This document shows positions 25,145 through 32,301 of a stretch of DNA of 64,000 nt, piece after piece. The DNA is taken from the NCBI RefSeq assembly GCF_036231355.1, contig NZ_CP109496.1, positions 5,890,001-5,954,000 of the forward strand, read 5' to 3'. The translations under genes were made by a program, and so were the position numbers. A model generated the notes under the pieces. That model searched no databases and was not told the DNA's origin. It saw only the letters and a program-made list of their open reading frames with translations. The stretch's first letter is position 1. Each line of letters begins with the position of its first letter. Origin of the DNA: Streptomyces sp. NBC_01431. GTDB lineage: Bacteria; Actinomycetota; Actinomycetes; Streptomycetales; Streptomycetaceae.

Positions 25145-26581
25145 ATGTCCGCACGCCCCGCCGCTTCCGCCACCACCCTCGCCACCGCCGTCGACGAGTC
25201 CGCCGACCCCTGCTGTGCCGCGCCGCTGCCGGTGCTCGGCCGCGATGTCACCGTGCCGCTGGTCACCGGCGGCGAGGTGACCTACGCCGCCCTCGACTAC
25301 GCGGCGAGCGCGCCCGCCCTCCAGCGGGTCTGGGACGACGTCGCCGCGTACGCCCCTTACTACGGCAGTGTGCACCGCGGGGCCGGCTACCTCTCGCAGC
25401 TCTCCACCGACCTGTTCGAGAACAGCCGCGCGACGGTCGCGGAGTTCCTCGACTGCCGCCCCGGCGACCAGGTGGTCTTCACCCGCTCCACCACGGACTC
25501 GCTCAATCTGCTCGCCCAGGCGCTCCCGGCCGACTGCCAGGTCTTCGTCTTCGAGACCGAGCACCACGCCTCGCTGCTGCCCTGGCGGGACGCCCGGGTC
25601 ACCTATCTCGACGCGCCGCGCACCCCGCGGCAGGCGGTCGAGACGCTGGAGCGCGCGCTGGCCGACCGCGACTCTTCCCCGAGCTCTCAACTTCGTTCGG
25701 GTGGGGATGGCTCCAACAGTCCCGCACTGGTCTGCGTGACCGGTGCATCCAACGTCACCGGTGAGCTGTGGCCGGTGAAGGAACTCGCCGCCGCGGCCCA
25801 CGCGCACGGCGCCCGCATCGTCCTGGACGCCGCCCAGCTGGCGCCCCACCACCCCGTATCCGTAAGGGAGTTGGACGTCGACTGGATCGCCTTCTCCGGG
25901 CACAAGCTGTACGCGCCGTTCGGCTCGGGCGTGCTCGCGGGCCGCGCCGACTGGCTCCAGGACGCCGAGCCGTACCTCGCGGGCGGCGGCGCCTCGAAGA
26001 AGGTCGCGCGGCGCGCCGACGGCGGCGTGGACGTCGAGTGGCACACGACGGCGGCCCGCCACGAGGCCGGGTCGCCCAACGTCATCGGCGTCTACGCCAT
26101 CGCCTCCGCCTGCAAGGCGCTGACCGAGGCGGGCTTCGACGCGCTTGTCGAGCGGGAGCGGCACCTGATCGCGACGGTGCGCGAGGGCCTCGCGGCGGTG
26201 CCGGAGGTCAAGGTCCTCTCGCTGTTCGGCGACGACGCGCCCCGGGTCGGCGTCATCTCGTTCGTCGTCAAGGGCTGGAACAGCTCGCACTTCGCGGCGG
26301 CGCTCTCGGCGGAGTACGGGATCGGGGTGCGCGACGGCCTCTTCTGCGCCCACCCGCTGGTGCGCACGCTGCTCGGTAGCGACCCGCAGGAGCCGGGCGA
26401 GTGCGGTGCGCCGGAGGCCGAGCCGGGCGAGCGGTCGCTGAACGCGATCCGGGTGAGCTTCGGGGCGGGGACGCCGGACGAGCACGTGGCCCGCTTCGTG
26501 GGGGCGGTGCGGGAGCTGGTTACGCAGGGAGCGAAGTGGGAGTACCGCACCGAGGATGGCCGCTGCGTCCCGGCAGTGTGA
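25145..26581 (+). CDS. Class V PLP-dependent aminotransferase / cysteine desulfurase-like protein
   Basis: The 478-residue protein has a SufS/CsdA-like fold: LDYAASAPAL, DQVVFTRSTTDSLNLLA, VFVFETEHHASLLPWR, the aspartate in IVLDAAQLAPHH and the PLP lysine in WIAFSGHKLYAPFGSG. A cysteine occurs at the desulfurase active-site loop position (VRDGLFCAHPLVR). Control by a SAM-IV riboswitch points to sulfur metabolism. Residues ~176-193 are encoded by an interspersed repeat with abnormal T-ending codons. GCCGGGAGATACCGCC precedes the ATG. It could be a cysteine desulfurase or another sulfur-compound lyase; the exact substrate is unknown. Confidence 0.87.
   Translation: MSARPAASATTLATAVDESADPCCAAPLPVLGRDVTVPLVTGGEVTYAALDYAASAPALQRVWDDVAAYAPYYGSVHRGAGYLSQLSTDLFENSRATVAEFLDCRPGDQVVFTRSTTDSLNLLAQALPADCQVFVFETEHHASLLPWRDARVTYLDAPRTPRQAVETLERALADRDSSPSSQLRSGGDGSNSPALVCVTGASNVTGELWPVKELAAAAHAHGARIVLDAAQLAPHHPVSVRELDVDWIAFSGHKLYAPFGSGVLAGRADWLQDAEPYLAGGGASKKVARRADGGVDVEWHTTAARHEAGSPNVIGVYAIASACKALTEAGFDALVERERHLIATVREGLAAVPEVKVLSLFGDDAPRVGVISFVVKGWNSSHFAAALSAEYGIGVRDGLFCAHPLVRTLLGSDPQEPGECGAPEAEPGERSLNAIRVSFGAGTPDEHVARFVGAVRELVTQGAKWEYRTEDGRCVPAV
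25672..25719 (+). repeat. Streptomyces-type interspersed repeat inserted in a coding sequence
   Basis: The core TTCCCCGAGCTCTCAACTTC resembles a repeat that I recall as widespread between Streptomyces genes. Here it is read in frame (SSPSSQLRSGGDGSNS) inside the class V aminotransferase gene. Six of its codons end in T, unlike flanking codons, which end in G or C. Confidence 0.6.
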
Positions 26582-26676
26582 CCCCGCCGGGCCACGCTTC
26601 CCGGGGGCTCCCCGCCCCCGGCCCCGCTCGTGGCTTCGCCCCGGGCCCCGCTTTCGGGTGGGTGCGGGTTGTGTGG

Positions 26677-26705
26677 GGCTGGTCGCGCAGTTCCCCGCGC
26701 CCCTT
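26677..26705 (+). repeat. Dispersed GGTCGCGCAGTTCCCCGCGCCCCT repeat, copy 1
   Basis: The 21-bp core CGCGCAGTTCCCCGCGCCCCT (26684-26704) recurs as a perfect inverted copy at 26768-26788 and again in direct orientation at 36410-36429. It is a very common Streptomyces intergenic element. Confidence 0.8.
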
Positions 26706-26767
26706 GGTGGGGGCTTCGGCCCCCCAGTCAAGATGCGTGGGGGCGGGCGGTTTGGGCGCGTGCTGTC

Positions 26768-26788
26768 AGGGGCGCGGGGAACTGCGCG
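26768..26788 (-). repeat. Dispersed repeat, copy 2 (inverted)
   Basis: AGGGGCGCGGGGAACTGCGCG is the exact reverse complement of 26684-26704. The two copies with a 63-nt loop could form a large hairpin between the aminotransferase gene and the convergent Lrp-type gene and may act as a bidirectional terminator. Confidence 0.75.
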
Positions 26789-26826
26789 GGCGGCCGACCG
26801 TGGTCCGCGGCCGAAAGGCGCGGGGG

Positions 26827-26843
26827 GCGGGGGCGGAGCCCCC
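26827..26843. terminator. Short GC hairpin downstream of the Lrp-type gene
   Basis: GGGGGCGGAGCCCCC forms a 6-bp GC stem with a 3-nt loop 12 nt beyond the stop codon of the minus-strand gene. It has no T-run, so this is weak evidence. Confidence 0.35.
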
Positions 26844-26854
26844 GAGGGGGTGGG

Positions 26855-27136
26855 TCAGGAGTCCAGGCCGATGGCGAACGCGGCTTCCAGGTCGTGCTGG
26901 GAGTACGTGCGGAACGCGACATGCGTATCCGTGCCCTCGACCCCGGGAATCTTGCTGATGCTGCCGGGGATGATGTCCGCCAGGTCGTCGTGGCGGGCCA
27001 CCCGGACCAGCGCGATCAGGTCGTAGGTACCCGTCACCGAGTACACCTCGCTGACGCTTTCGAGCGCCGCGATCGATTCCGCGATCTCGGGAATCCGGTC
27101 CACGCTGGTCTTGATGAGCACGATCGCGGTGATCAC
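26855..27136 (-). CDS. Stand-alone Lrp/AsnC ligand-binding (RAM) domain protein
   Basis: The 93-residue protein contains only the alpha/beta sandwich effector domain of Lrp/AsnC regulators (ITAIVLIKTSVDRIPEIAE, VSEVYSVTGTYDLIALVRV) and no helix-turn-helix. Such domains bind amino acids and oligomerise. A lone copy may modulate a full-length Lrp or act as a small metabolite sensor. The GTG start overlaps the stop of the rhomboid gene by 4 nt (GTGA), so the two are co-translated. Confidence 0.88.
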   Translation of the reverse strand: MITAIVLIKTSVDRIPEIAESIAALESVSEVYSVTGTYDLIALVRVARHDDLADIIPGSISKIPGVEGTDTHVAFRTYSQHDLEAAFAIGLDS

Positions 27137-27882
27137 GGCTGGCTTTCTCCCTCGGTGGCGGCCGCACCCGCGGGTCCCACGGGCCTTCGGCGTTTCACTC
27201 TATCCGTCCGGCGGAATCGGGCCCATGCGTAGAGGAAGCCGAGGCCGAAGCCGACGAGGTGGGCGAGGTAGGCCACGCCGGGCCCGGCCGCCTGACTGCG
27301 GATCGCCAGCCACTGCAGGGCGAACCAGAAGACGAGGACGACCCAGGCGGGCAGGCGCAGCGGCAGGAACAGCAGGAACGGGAAGATGCTCGTCACCCGG
27401 GCCCGGGGGAAGAGGCAGAGGAAGGCGCCCAGGACGGCCGAGATGGCCCCGGACGCTCCCACCAGGGTCTGCTGCGAGCCCGCGTGCGCCGCCGCGTACG
27501 CGAAGAGGGCCAGATAGCCGCTTGCCAGGTAGAACAGTGCGAACTCCACCCGGCCCATGCGTTCCTCGGTCATCACGCCGAAGACGTAAAGGAACAGCAT
27601 GTTGCCGAGCAGGTGCAGCCAGCTGCCGTGCACGAACAGGGCGGTCAGCGGGGTGAGCAGGGCGGGTGGCCGGCCCGCGAGGAGTTCGCTGGGGATCACG
27701 CCCCAGCGGGCGAAGTAGTCGCTCTGGGAGCTGAGGATCGCGTCGCCGGTTCCGTATGCCGGGTTGAGGCCGGACGCCGGGCTGACGACGAAGAGCAGAC
27801 AGCAGGCGGCGATCAGCGCGTACGTCACCGCCGGACCCCGCACCGCACCCTTGAGGATCGCCGCCCCCCGCCACTTGACCAT
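27133..27882 (-). CDS. Rhomboid-family intramembrane serine protease
   Basis: A 249-residue protein with six or seven hydrophobic helices. Signature elements are HGSWLHLLGNMLFLYVFG (TM2), the catalytic serine in GASGAISAVLGAF, and a His in AHLVGFGLGFLYAW that pairs as the dyad. Rhomboids cleave transmembrane substrates within the membrane. The C-terminus is a basic cytosolic tail. The ATG at 27882 was chosen because conserved sequence begins near it; a TTG six codons upstream is possible. Neither has a clear Shine-Dalgarno. It is followed by, and overlaps, the RAM-domain gene. Confidence 0.92.
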   Translation of the reverse strand: MVKWRGAAILKGAVRGPAVTYALIAACCLLFVVSPASGLNPAYGTGDAILSSQSDYFARWGVIPSELLAGRPPALLTPLTALFVHGSWLHLLGNMLFLYVFGVMTEERMGRVEFALFYLASGYLALFAYAAAHAGSQQTLVGASGAISAVLGAFLCLFPRARVTSIFPFLLFLPLRLPAWVVLVFWFALQWLAIRSQAAGPGVAYLAHLVGFGLGFLYAWARFRRTDRVKRRRPVGPAGAAATEGESQP

Positions 27883-28035
27883 GGGGAGAGAATGGCCCAA
27901 AAGGGGCTATCGGTACAGACTGCCTCGCCGTGTCCCCGGGTGGCGGGTAGGCCGTAGGGTTACGGGCAGACTCCCGCAGTTCGACGGCGCACCGCGAGAT
28001 CCCGGACCATGGAAGTGGAAAGAGGACGGCACTAT

Positions 28036-28290
28036 ATGACCACCGTTCCCCAGCCGACCGCCGACACCCGGTGGCGCTGCACGCTCTGCGGAAACCTCAC
28101 CCGTTTCGATGTCACCCGCTCGTCGAAAGTGGTCGAGTACGTCCATCTGGACCTCGCTGGAGAGCCCAAGGTGGAGGAACGCGAGGTGGTCAGTGAGACC
28201 ATCGAGTCGGTTCGCTGCCGGTGGTGCAACGCGGTGGATCAGATCGAGCTGGTGGACCGGCCGGGTACCGACTCGGCGAGCGCCTCCTGA
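28036..28290 (+). CDS. Small zinc-ribbon protein of unknown function
   Basis: An 84-residue protein with two Cys-x2-Cys knuckles, WRCTLCGNLTRF near the N-terminus and VRCRWCNAVDQI near the C-terminus. These would bind one zinc ion across an acidic linker (GEPKVEEREVVSE). AGAGGA lies about 10 nt before the ATG at 28036. It lies 45 nt upstream of the NYN nuclease gene, and co-transcription suggests a role in nucleic-acid metabolism, which is inference. Confidence 0.8.
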   Translation: MTTVPQPTADTRWRCTLCGNLTRFDVTRSSKVVEYVHLDLAGEPKVEEREVVSETIESVRCRWCNAVDQIELVDRPGTDSASAS

Positions 28291-28335
28291 GGGGTGCTCC
28301 GTACGCGGCACGGATGACAGTTGGGGTGACGGATT

Positions 28336-29697
28336 GTGGAGCGTGCAAGCGGTGCTGAACCGGCCGCTTCGGCCGGCGACGGCCCCGTCGAGGTGCTCGA
28401 CCGCCCGCTGCCCGAAGGAGTGCGGCGCCGGGTCGTCGCCTTCGTCTCGGAGGCGTTCGGCGGCCTGACCGTCGCCGAACTGCCCGGACAATTGCGGCAG
28501 TACGCCCGTTTCACCCCGACTCGGCGCGCCAAGTTCGCCGGCAACGCGATGGCCGCCGCCCTGGAGAGCGACCCGGTGTTCCGCCAGCGGATCGGCGAGC
28601 GGCTCAAGGAGTCCCAGCCCGAGCTCGCGGGAGCCGTCCAGGCGGGTTCGCCGCCCGCGGCCGCCGACCCCGTGGACGTGGCGGCCGCCGCCTATGTGTT
28701 GCGCCCCACCGGCTGGGTGAAGCTGGTGGCCGCGGCCGGCGAGGAGGCCCAGCGCGCGGACGCCGAGCGGGCCGACGAGGAGGGCCGGCGTGAACTGGAG
28801 CGGCTGCGCGAGGAACTCGCCGAGGCGCGCGCCCAGATCAAGTCCGAGAACGAACAGTTGCGGACGGAACTGCTCGCGGCGCGCAAGGAAGCCGAAACGC
28901 TCCAGCGCAAGCTGCGCAGCGCCCTGAGCGATGTGAAGCGCGGCGAGGCCGCCCTGCGCAAGACCACCTCGGAGATCGACGGCATCCGGGCCGAGGCCGC
29001 CGCCCAGGTGGCGGCCGCCGAGAGCGAGGCCCGGCGGCTCAAGACCCGTCTCGGCGAGGCCGAGTCGGGCCTGGAGGCGAGTCGGCGCGCGGTGCGCGAG
29101 GGGCGCTCCGTCGAGGACATGCGGCTGCGGCTGCTGCTCGACACCGTCCTGGAGGGCGCCCAGGGCCTGCGCCGCGAACTCGCCCTGCCGCCCGCCTCGG
29201 TGCGCCCCGCCGACACCGTGGACGCGGTCGCGCCGGGCACCATGACGCCCAAGGACATCGCGGCGCGTGCGCTCTCCGAGACCGACCCGGCGCTGCTCGA
29301 CCAGCTCCTCGCGCTGCCCCAGGTGCACCTGGTGGTGGACGGCTACAACGTCACCAAGACCGGCTATCCCACGATGCCGCTGGAGAAGCAGCGGCTGCGG
29401 CTGCTCGGCGGGCTCTCGGTGCTCGCCGCGCAGACCGGCGCCGAGGTCACCTGTGTCTTCGACGGCGCGGAACTGGCGGCTCCGGTGCTGCTCGCACCGC
29501 CCAGGGGCGTCCGGGTGCTGTTCTCCAAGCCCGGGGTGACCGCGGACGAGCTGATCCGCCAGCTGGTGCGGGCCGAGCCCTCGGGGCGGCCCGTGGTGGT
29601 CGTGTCGACGGACCGGGAAGTCGCCGACGGCGTCGCGAAGGCGGGCGCGCGACCGGTCGCCTCCCTGTTGCTCCTGAAGCGCCTGTCGCGCGTCTGA
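28336..29697 (+). CDS. NYN (YacP/PIN-like) domain RNase with N-terminal coiled coil
   Basis: A 453-residue cytosolic protein. Residues ~1-130 are helical. Residues ~135-255 form a long charged coiled coil (RELERLREELAEARAQIKSE). Residues ~320-453 are a NYN/YacP domain with the acidic metal-binding positions in LVVDGYNVTKTGYP, CVFDGAELAAP and VVVVSTDREVADGVAKAG. NYN domains are PIN-related endoribonucleases; YacP relatives act in rRNA/mRNA processing. The coiled coil suggests oligomerisation or a scaffold. The GTG start is 45 nt after the zinc-ribbon gene. The RNA target is unknown. Confidence 0.9.
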   Translation: MERASGAEPAASAGDGPVEVLDRPLPEGVRRRVVAFVSEAFGGLTVAELPGQLRQYARFTPTRRAKFAGNAMAAALESDPVFRQRIGERLKESQPELAGAVQAGSPPAAADPVDVAAAAYVLRPTGWVKLVAAAGEEAQRADAERADEEGRRELERLREELAEARAQIKSENEQLRTELLAARKEAETLQRKLRSALSDVKRGEAALRKTTSEIDGIRAEAAAQVAAAESEARRLKTRLGEAESGLEASRRAVREGRSVEDMRLRLLLDTVLEGAQGLRRELALPPASVRPADTVDAVAPGTMTPKDIAARALSETDPALLDQLLALPQVHLVVDGYNVTKTGYPTMPLEKQRLRLLGGLSVLAAQTGAEVTCVFDGAELAAPVLLAPPRGVRVLFSKPGVTADELIRQLVRAEPSGRPVVVVSTDREVADGVAKAGARPVASLLLLKRLSRV

Positions 29698-29849
29698 CGC
29701 ATTCGTGCCCTGCCGACCGTTCTGGCCGGTCTGCCAACTCATGTGCCTGATGCCCGAATTCGGGTGATCGCTGCGGAGCACTCCGTCAAGCGCCCGCTAC
29801 TACGCGTGGGATGACGGTAAAGAATGCTCTGGGTGACTGTATTTTTTCC

Positions 29850-29869
29850 GATCAGGATTTGAACTGATC
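29850..29869 (+). promoter_or_regulatory. Inverted repeat overlapping the -35 region of the first NlpC/P60 gene
   Basis: GATCAG, 8 nt, then CTGATC, directly after a six-T run. It covers the proposed -35 hexamer, so it may be an operator, or alternatively a weak hairpin. Confidence 0.4.
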
Positions 29870-29888
29870 ACAGGAGGGTCACTAGGGT
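29859..29888 (+). promoter_or_regulatory. Predicted housekeeping promoter of the first NlpC/P60 gene
   Basis: TTGAAC (-35), an 18-nt spacer and TAGGGT (-10) match the Streptomyces vegetative consensus. Transcription would give a leader of about 97 nt before the GTG at 29992. Confidence 0.55.
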
Positions 29889-29991
29889 CTGGCCTCGTAC
29901 CTTCACGTGGTTGATCACTCGCCCGGGGTGTCCGTGAAGGTCCCGCCGAGTCAGCAGAGTTCGGCGGCTGAGGAAGAAGGAGCTCGCCTTC

Positions 29992-31017
29992 GTGGCGTCC
30001 CACCGTCGACCCAAGCCCGCGAGCCGCACCCGCGTGACCGTTCTCACCGCGACCGCCGCCGCCGCCGTTGCCCTCACCTCGCAGGCCGCCCACGCGGACC
30101 CGAAACCGTCCAAGGACGAGGTCAAGAGCAAGGTCGACAAGCTCTACGACGAGGCCGAGAAGGCGACCGAGGCGTACGACGGCGCCAAGGAGAAGCAGAG
30201 CCAGCTGGAGCAGCAGGTCAGCCAGATCCAGGACAAGGTCGCGCGCGGACAGCAGGAGCTCAACACCCTGCGCGACGGCCTCGGTTCGATGGCCGCGGCG
30301 CAGTACCGCTCCGGCGGCATCGACCCCTCGCTCGCGCTCTTCCTCTCCTCCAACCCGGACGACTTCCTCGACAAGGCCAGCTCCCTCGACCAGTTGAGCG
30401 CCACTCAGGCCGAGGCGCTCCAGAAGATCCAGGGTCAGCAGCGCTCCCTCGCACAGGAGCGCCAGGAGGCCCAGAACAAGCTGAAGGACCTCGCCGACAC
30501 CCGCAAGGTGCTCGGCGACAAGAAGCAGGAAGTCCAGGGCAAGCTCAGCGACGCGCAGAACCTGCTCAACTCGCTGACCGCACAGGAGAAGGCCTCGCTC
30601 GCCGCCGACGACGCGCGCGCCAACCGCTCCAACCAGCGCGCGGACCTCGGCAACGAGGCGCCCGCCTCCCAGCGCGGCGCCGCCGCCCTCGCCGCGGCCC
30701 AGACCATGATCGGCAGGCCGTACGTGTACGGCGCCACCGGCACCGCCTCCTTCGACTGCTCGGGCCTGACCTCCTGGGCCTACCGCCAGGCCGGCATAGA
30801 CATCCCGAGGACCTCGGAGGAGCAGGCGAACGCCGGCACCCAGATCGGCCGCAGTCAGCTCAAGCCCGGCGACCTGGTGTTGTTCTTCGGAGACCTGCAC
30901 CACGTCGCCCTGTACGCGGGCAACAACATGGTCCTGCACGCGCCCAAGCCGGGCGCGGTGGTGCGCTACGAGTCGATGGACGACATGCCGTTCCAGTTCG
31001 GCGTCCGCGTCAGCTGA
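29992..31017 (+). CDS. NlpC/P60 peptidoglycan hydrolase (RipA-like), paralog 1
   Basis: A 341-residue secreted protein with a signal peptide (cleavage near AAHA-DP, residue ~36). A coiled-coil region (about 40-210) follows, then a C-terminal NlpC/P60 domain with the catalytic Cys in SFDCSGLTSWAYRQAG and His residues in LHHVALYAG and VLHAPKPG. It cleaves D-Glu-mDAP bonds in stem peptides. The coiled coil is thought to gate or localise such enzymes, as with FtsX partners. AAGGAG precedes the GTG. A terminator separates it from its tandem paralog. Confidence 0.94.
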   Translation: MASHRRPKPASRTRVTVLTATAAAAVALTSQAAHADPKPSKDEVKSKVDKLYDEAEKATEAYDGAKEKQSQLEQQVSQIQDKVARGQQELNTLRDGLGSMAAAQYRSGGIDPSLALFLSSNPDDFLDKASSLDQLSATQAEALQKIQGQQRSLAQERQEAQNKLKDLADTRKVLGDKKQEVQGKLSDAQNLLNSLTAQEKASLAADDARANRSNQRADLGNEAPASQRGAAALAAAQTMIGRPYVYGATGTASFDCSGLTSWAYRQAGIDIPRTSEEQANAGTQIGRSQLKPGDLVLFFGDLHHVALYAGNNMVLHAPKPGAVVRYESMDDMPFQFGVRVS

Positions 31018-31086
31018 ACCGCCTTTCCTTCCGTCAGCCTCCGACACCGCCCGAACGGGCGAATTTCGACAGCTCGGGCTGACGCC

Positions 31087-31123
31087 ACGCCCCGCCGGTG
31101 ACCTGTGATCTCCGGCGGGGCGT
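31087..31123 (+). terminator. Terminator after NlpC/P60 paralog 1
   Basis: A 12-bp stem (ACGCCCCGCCGG with CCGGCGGGGCGT) and 13-nt loop, followed by CACTTTGTG. Confidence 0.8.
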
Positions 31124-31256
31124 CACTTTGTGTGGCCGCCGGGGTCGTTGGCCCGCGGGTATGCCCCCGGTTACTGTCCGGCGTGCGGTTCCCCGGTGGC
31201 TCGCCGCCCACCCGGGCGGCAGGGGGCCGCACGCAGTGCAAGGGAGTGCGGCATCC

Positions 31257-32285
31257 GTGGCGTCCCATCGCCGGTCCTCGCAGTCCGGCCTCACCCAGAG
31301 CGCCCGCGTCACCGTTCTTTCGGCCGCGGCCGCGGCGGCGGCGGCAGCCCTCGCGGCACCCTCGGCGAGCGCCGACCCGCACCCGTCGGGCGCCTCGGGC
31401 CAGGCCAAGGTCGACCAGCTCTTCCAGGAGGCCGAGCAGGCCACCGAGCAGTACGACAAGGCCGATGAGCGGGCCGACCGGCTGCGCGACGAGGTGAAGC
31501 ACGCCGAGGACGCCGTCGCGCGTGGCCAGGAGCGGATCAACCGCATGCGGGGCGCGCTCGGCGCGATCGCCGGCGCGCAGTACCGCTCCGGCGGCATCGA
31601 CCCCTCGCTCGCGCTGCTCCTCTCCGCCGACCCGGCCTCCTATCTCGACAAGGCCGCGGCCCTCGACCGGCTGAGCGAGCACCAGAGCGGCGCGCTCCAG
31701 GACCTTCAGCGGGAGCAGCGCCGCCTGGCGCAGCAGCGGGCCGACGCGCGCCGCAAACTGGCCGAGCTCGAGCGCAGCCGCAGCGAGGTCGCCCGGCACA
31801 AGCGGACCGTGGAGTCGAAGCTGGCGCAGGCGCGCCGCATGCTGAACGCGCTGCCGACCGCCGACCGGGCCGCCTTCGACCGGGCCTCCCGCTCGGGCCG
31901 CACCGAACTGCCTGAGCTGTCCGACGCCCAGCCCGCCTCCGATCGGGCCGCGGCGGCCGTCATGGCGGCCCGCTCGGCGATCGGCAGACCGTACATCTGG
32001 GGTTCCAACGGGCCCTCGGGGTTCGACTGCTCGGGCCTGATGCAGTGGTCGTACGCCCAGGCCGGCATCGGTCTGCCGCGCACCTCGCAGGAGCAGCGGT
32101 ACGCGGGCCACCAGGTGCCGCTCTCCGAGGCGAAGCCGGGCGACCTGGTGGCCTACCGCCACGACGCCAGCCACATCGCGATGTACATGGGAAACGGCCA
32201 GGTGGTGCACGCCCCGTACCCGGGCGCGCCGGTGCGCTACGACCCGGTGGGGATGATGCCGGTCTCCTCGGTCACCCGCGTCTGA
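31257..32285 (+). CDS. NlpC/P60 peptidoglycan hydrolase (RipA-like), paralog 2
   Basis: A 342-residue paralog of the preceding gene, with the same start MASHRR, an Ala-rich signal peptide, a coiled coil and the catalytic domain (GFDCSGLMQWSYAQAG, SHIAMYMG, VVHAPYPG). The stretch AQYRSGGIDPSLAL is identical in both, which points to gene duplication. The GTG at 31257 was chosen from this alignment and an AAGGGAG upstream; longer in-frame sequence would run into the terminator. It has its own transcription unit and is followed 16 nt later by the lipoprotein gene. Confidence 0.93.
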   Translation: MASHRRSSQSGLTQSARVTVLSAAAAAAAAALAAPSASADPHPSGASGQAKVDQLFQEAEQATEQYDKADERADRLRDEVKHAEDAVARGQERINRMRGALGAIAGAQYRSGGIDPSLALLLSADPASYLDKAAALDRLSEHQSGALQDLQREQRRLAQQRADARRKLAELERSRSEVARHKRTVESKLAQARRMLNALPTADRAAFDRASRSGRTELPELSDAQPASDRAAAAVMAARSAIGRPYIWGSNGPSGFDCSGLMQWSYAQAGIGLPRTSQEQRYAGHQVPLSEAKPGDLVAYRHDASHIAMYMGNGQVVHAPYPGAPVRYDPVGMMPVSSVTRV

Positions 32286-32288
32286 CCG

Positions 32289-32294
32289 TACGAT
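32289..32294 (+). promoter_or_regulatory. Candidate -10 of a leaderless promoter for the metallopeptidase-like lipoprotein
   Basis: TACGAT is followed by CGGGCGC and then the GTG start at 32302. It lies in the 16-nt gap after the NlpC/P60 gene, so the downstream gene may have its own leaderless transcript. Confidence 0.4.
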
Positions 32295-32301
32295 CGGGCG
32301 C

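Noticed and set aside
29841..29870. A T-run followed by GATCAGGATTTGAACTGATC, which at first recalled the TPsiC part of a tRNA or a terminator.
   Set aside because: No cloverleaf can be built around it, and the stem is only 6 bp and comes after, not before, the T-run. It is better seen as an operator-like repeat at the promoter.
29698..29991. The possibility of a c-di-AMP (ydaO) riboswitch before the NlpC/P60 gene, as found before some Streptomyces wall hydrolases.
   Set aside because: The conserved ydaO sequence blocks are not visible in this 294-nt leader.
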